The notes under the pieces are model-generated. The model saw only the letters and a list, made by a program, of their open reading frames with translations. It was not told where the DNA came from and did not search any database. A stretch of 7,017 nucleotides of DNA, taken from NCBI GenBank assembly GCA_910579075.1, contig CAJTSV010000147.1, positions 1 to 7,017 of the forward strand, written 5' to 3'. How positions within the stretch are numbered: position 1 is the first letter of the stretch; every line of letters starts with the position of its first letter. The position numbers and the translations under genes were made by a program. Positions 5,025 through 7,017 of the stretch are shown in pieces. Origin of the DNA: an uncultured Eubacterium sp. GTDB taxonomy: Bacteria; Bacillota; Clostridia; Lachnospirales; Lachnospiraceae.

Positions 5025-6026
5025 TTAGGCTGTCTCGCCGCAGTATTCCTGATAGACGGAGAAAAAACTGTCTGTTTTAATATCCTTCGTATTTCCTGCA
5101 TCAATTTCGTCCCAGACCTTCTGATACACCTTTTTGGAAATCGTCCTGCTGTATGCGTCGTAAACATCGCCAAAGGCTGCTTTTTCCCTTTTCTGCACTA
5201 TTTTAAGCTTGTTCGCATCTGTTAATTCTTCATTAAATTTATTGACACAGTAAATGAAATAATATCCGTCTTCTGTTTTAATCTGCTTTGACACGGTACC
5301 GTTGTCCAGCGCAAAAGCCGCTTTTTCGACTTCCTTTGGCAGCTCTCCCCTGCCAAACTGGATTTTTACTTCTTCCGCTTCATTATAAGAACCTGCCAGC
5401 GTGGAAAAGTCACCGCCATCGTTCAGCGCCTTTTTGACCTCCCTGGCTGTCTTTTTATCCGAAACGACTATCTGCATCGCATCCATAATGCGCGCCTCGT
5501 CGTCGCTGACTTCGCTGTTGATATCTGCGGTCAGCGATTTATAAAGCTTTTGTGCCAGTGCATAATCTTCATATAATCTCTGGATATCCGGTTCACTGGC
5601 TTCCAGGTATTTCTTTTCTTTTTCTGTCAGTGACTCAAAATAAGCCTTTGCAGCTTTCTGCACTTTGTTTAATTCCTCATCTTCCAGTGCTATGCCGCGG
5701 CTTTCTGCCAGGGAATCCATGCTCAGTATTTTTGTCATCTGGGAAATTGCAAGATTTTTAATGTAATCCTCCAGCGCTTCTTTCTGTCCTTCCTGTTCCC
5801 ATAAATCCACCCCGGCAACGGTTCCGTACAGGTTCTGGTAATTGGCCAGATATACTTTTGCCTCTGCAAGGGAATAGCTTTCCCCGTCTACCTTCAGCAC
5901 CTGCTTTGCTGTAATCTGCGGGACATACAGGGAGTCTCCCCGCCCGCATCCCATAACCGGGCACAGGCAGGCAAGGCCCGCTGCACACAAAAGCGCCATG
6001 CTTTTTTTCCAATTCCTGCTTTTCAT
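5025..6026 (-). CDS. PrsA-like parvulin foldase lipoprotein, catalytic His missing
   Basis: 333 aa. The signal (KSRNWKKSM, then a hydrophobic run) ends in VMGC, a lipobox-like site with Cys27 as the lipid-anchored residue. This points to the outer face of the membrane, where PrsA proteins help exported proteins fold. Residues about 40-175 are helical and charged, like the SurA/PrsA chaperone domain. Residues about 178-265 match a parvulin domain: MQIVVSDK (184-191), GGDFSTLAGSY (204-214), FGRGELPKEVEKAAFAL (224-240), DGYYFIYCV (253-261). The two histidines of active parvulins, in HILV and in GYHIIK-type strands, are Gln185 and Tyr257 here, so isomerase activity is doubtful and a chaperone role more likely. 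GAGGT ends 7 nt before the ATG and lies inside the previous gene, whose stop is only 3 nt away, suggesting translational coupling. Confidence 0.85.
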   Translation of the reverse strand: MKSRNWKKSMALLCAAGLACLCPVMGCGRGDSLYVPQITAKQVLKVDGESYSLAEAKVYLANYQNLYGTVAGVDLWEQEGQKEALEDYIKNLAISQMTKILSMDSLAESRGIALEDEELNKVQKAAKAYFESLTEKEKKYLEASEPDIQRLYEDYALAQKLYKSLTADINSEVSDDEARIMDAMQIVVSDKKTAREVKKALNDGGDFSTLAGSYNEAEEVKIQFGRGELPKEVEKAAFALDNGTVSKQIKTEDGYYFIYCVNKFNEELTDANKLKIVQKREKAAFGDVYDAYSRTISKKVYQKVWDEIDAGNTKDIKTDSFFSVYQEYCGETA

Positions 6027-6029
6027 GTG

Positions 6030-6293
6030 TCAGACCTCAACGACCAGGTATCTTCCATCCGGCAGGGGAAATACTTCACTGGCTTCTTCAATATCCTTCA
6101 GGCTCATGCCGGAAATGTCCGCACCGTTTTCTTCCAGGTAATCCCTGGTTTCTTCCAGGCTCCCACAGATTACAGCCAGGCAGTCCTCCAGAAATTCTTC
6201 CGCTTCTTCCAGTGTGGAAGCTACTTCTTCCCGAAACAGCTGTGTCTGATGCTCCAAAAAATAATTCAGGCATATCTCATCAAACTGATTCAT
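6030..6293 (-). CDS. Small, very acidic protein of unknown function
   Basis: 87 aa with 23 Asp/Glu against 4 Lys/Arg and no membrane segment or signal. Residues 1-55 look like two helices (MNQFDEICLNYFLEHQ, then TLEEAEEFLEDCLAVICGS). The end is a short compact motif, EVFPLPDGRYLVVEV (73-87), that reads as a beta strand pair. I recognise the general type (a small conserved Clostridia protein) but no named family. ATG at 6293 is chosen because AAGGAG lies 8 nt upstream; an in-frame TTG at 6314 overlaps that ribosome site. Its stop lies 3 nt from the PrsA-like start, so the two are almost certainly coupled. It is 63 nt after maf, with a possible promoter in the gap. A cytoplasmic role linked to its neighbour is a guess. 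Confidence 0.75.
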   Translation of the reverse strand: MNQFDEICLNYFLEHQTQLFREEVASTLEEAEEFLEDCLAVICGSLEETRDYLEENGADISGMSLKDIEEASEVFPLPDGRYLVVEV

Positions 6294-6339
6294 CTTCCGT
6301 TCTCCTTTTTCCAATCATATTTTTTAAGCCCTTTCTTTT

Positions 6340-6368
6340 ATCATAGTATGAAATGATTAAAAACGCAA
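6340..6368 (-). promoter_or_regulatory. Possible internal promoter before the acidic-protein gene
   Basis: On the minus strand TATGAT (6340-6345) is preceded at exactly 17 bp by TTGCGT (6363-6368), which overlaps the last codons of maf. The -10 matches 5 of 6 consensus bases and the -35 matches 3 of 6. The gap is A+T-rich. It could drive the downstream genes independently of maf. Confidence 0.4.
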
Positions 6369-6947
6369 TGCAAAATCACCGATTTTCTTTAAAACCTGAT
6401 AAATCTTTGCAGACGGAAGCCCGACTACATTTTCATAGCTGCCTTCGATGCGTTCGATAAAACGCCCGCCGTTTCCCTGTATGCCATAGCTTCCTGCCTT
6501 GTCCATCGGCTCGCCGGAGCGCACATAGGCAGATATTTCGGCTGCGGTTATTGGATAAAAGGTGACATGCGTGCATTCTGCAAAGGAAATGCTCTTATGA
6601 ATGCCGTTTTGGGAAAAAAGCAGCGTGACCCCGGTATAGACCTGATGCACTTTCCCGGAAAGCATGGCAAGCGTTTTTTCTGCGTCTTTTTCGTCTGCCG
6701 GTTTTCCAAGCACGTTTCCTTCCAGGGAAACTACGGTATCTGCTCCGATAATCAGATAGTCTGTGCTGTCCGGTATCAGGCTCTGGATTTCTTCCGCCTT
6801 CTGCCTGGAAAGCTCCAGGACGATTTCTTCCGGATTTTTGCTGGTGGCGGATTCTTCTCCTTTGGCTGGAAGGATTTCAAAGTCTTGGAATAGTTTTTTG
6901 AGCAGTTCTTTTCTTCTTGGTGAAGATGAGGCTAGGATGATGCGCAT
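6357..6947 (-). CDS. maf: Maf-family nucleoside triphosphate pyrophosphatase
   Basis: 196 aa, the standard size. Maf proteins hydrolyse nucleoside triphosphates (dTTP, UTP and modified pyrimidine nucleotides in this subfamily) to the monophosphate and pyrophosphate, keeping unwanted nucleotides out of DNA and RNA; they have also been linked to septum inhibition. Signature positions are all present: ASSSPRRKELL (6-16), GADTVV (68-73) with catalytic-base Asp70, LGKPAD (80-85), VYTGVTLL (103-110), DKAGSYGIQGNGG (149-161) and ENVVGLP (172-178). The gene looks intact and active. AAAGGAG is 12 nt before the ATG, longer than usual, with no better start. It is the first complete gene of the minus-strand run; its promoter is either within the 70 bases to the right or beyond the window. 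Confidence 0.95.
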   Translation of the reverse strand: MRIILASSSPRRKELLKKLFQDFEILPAKGEESATSKNPEEIVLELSRQKAEEIQSLIPDSTDYLIIGADTVVSLEGNVLGKPADEKDAEKTLAMLSGKVHQVYTGVTLLFSQNGIHKSISFAECTHVTFYPITAAEISAYVRSGEPMDKAGSYGIQGNGGRFIERIEGSYENVVGLPSAKIYQVLKKIGDFALRF

Positions 6948-6985
6948 GGTGGTGTATGGCTCCTTTCTTTGTAGTTGGCGGCGGC

Positions 6986-7017
6986 GCGGTGGCGGACGCG
7001 GTGGCGGACGCGGTGGC
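6986..7017. repeat. GC-rich 12-bp tandem repeat, cut by window edge
   Basis: The unit GCGGTGGCGGAC is present as two full copies (6986-6997, 6998-7009) and 8 bases of a third. A run of GGCGGC precedes it (6977-6985). The tract is far more G+C-rich than its surroundings. All three minus-strand frames are open through it, so it may be the 3' end of an upstream gene encoding a 4-residue repeat (for example RPPP or HRVR), or a non-coding minisatellite. Confidence 0.8.

Noticed and set aside
6294..6314. Seven-codon N-terminal extension of the acidic protein from a TTG
   Set aside because: The added codons contain the AAGGAG ribosome site that serves the ATG at 6293.
6986..7017. Start of a CRISPR array
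   Set aside because: The units are 12 bp, directly abutting and without spacers.

Overview
The window looks like chromosome from a Gram-positive gut Clostridia, most likely a Lachnospiraceae. The evidence is one DUF5688 protein (a family found mostly in Lachnospiraceae), strong AGGAGG-type ribosome sites, a PrsA-like lipoprotein and a choline/glucan-binding-like repeat protein. I cannot name the genus. No tRNA, rRNA or CRISPR array was seen.

Left part (1-2120) is accessory DNA. It begins with the last 83 codons of a large serine recombinase (plus strand), the usual terminal gene of an integrative element. A 310-base gene-free stretch follows, holding a 22-bp sequence that recurs at 2098-2119 and a large inverted-repeat structure (436-515). 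Next come a DUF5688 gene (minus), a possible 42-codon ORF overlapping its start, and a divergently transcribed 84-aa XRE regulator (plus). The regulator is preceded by two near-identical 17-bp palindromes, one over its -10 box and one next to its Shine-Dalgarno. A strong two-way terminator (2089-2120) closes the region. Its loop and right arm are the second copy of the 22-bp repeat, so the DUF5688/XRE segment is bracketed by direct repeats.

Right part (2130-6947) reads entirely on the minus strand and looks like ordinary chromosome. In transcription order it holds Maf nucleotide pyrophosphatase, an 87-aa very acidic protein of unknown function, a PrsA-like parvulin lipoprotein whose catalytic histidines appear replaced, an AlkD-type DNA glycosylase, and a 265-aa protein of unknown function with an Ala/Asp/Ser-rich middle. 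These five are closely spaced (3 to 63 nt) and probably form an operon with an internal promoter before the acidic protein. A secreted repeat protein follows, with its own promoter and a structured leader of about 150 nt. The theme is mixed housekeeping: nucleotide-pool and DNA alkylation quality control, extracytoplasmic folding, and a surface protein.

The right edge (6986-7017) is a very GC-rich 12-bp tandem repeat cut by the window end. The most notable signals are the direct-repeat-bracketed DUF5688/XRE segment beside the recombinase and the paired operators of the XRE gene. No complete new system can be demonstrated from this window alone.
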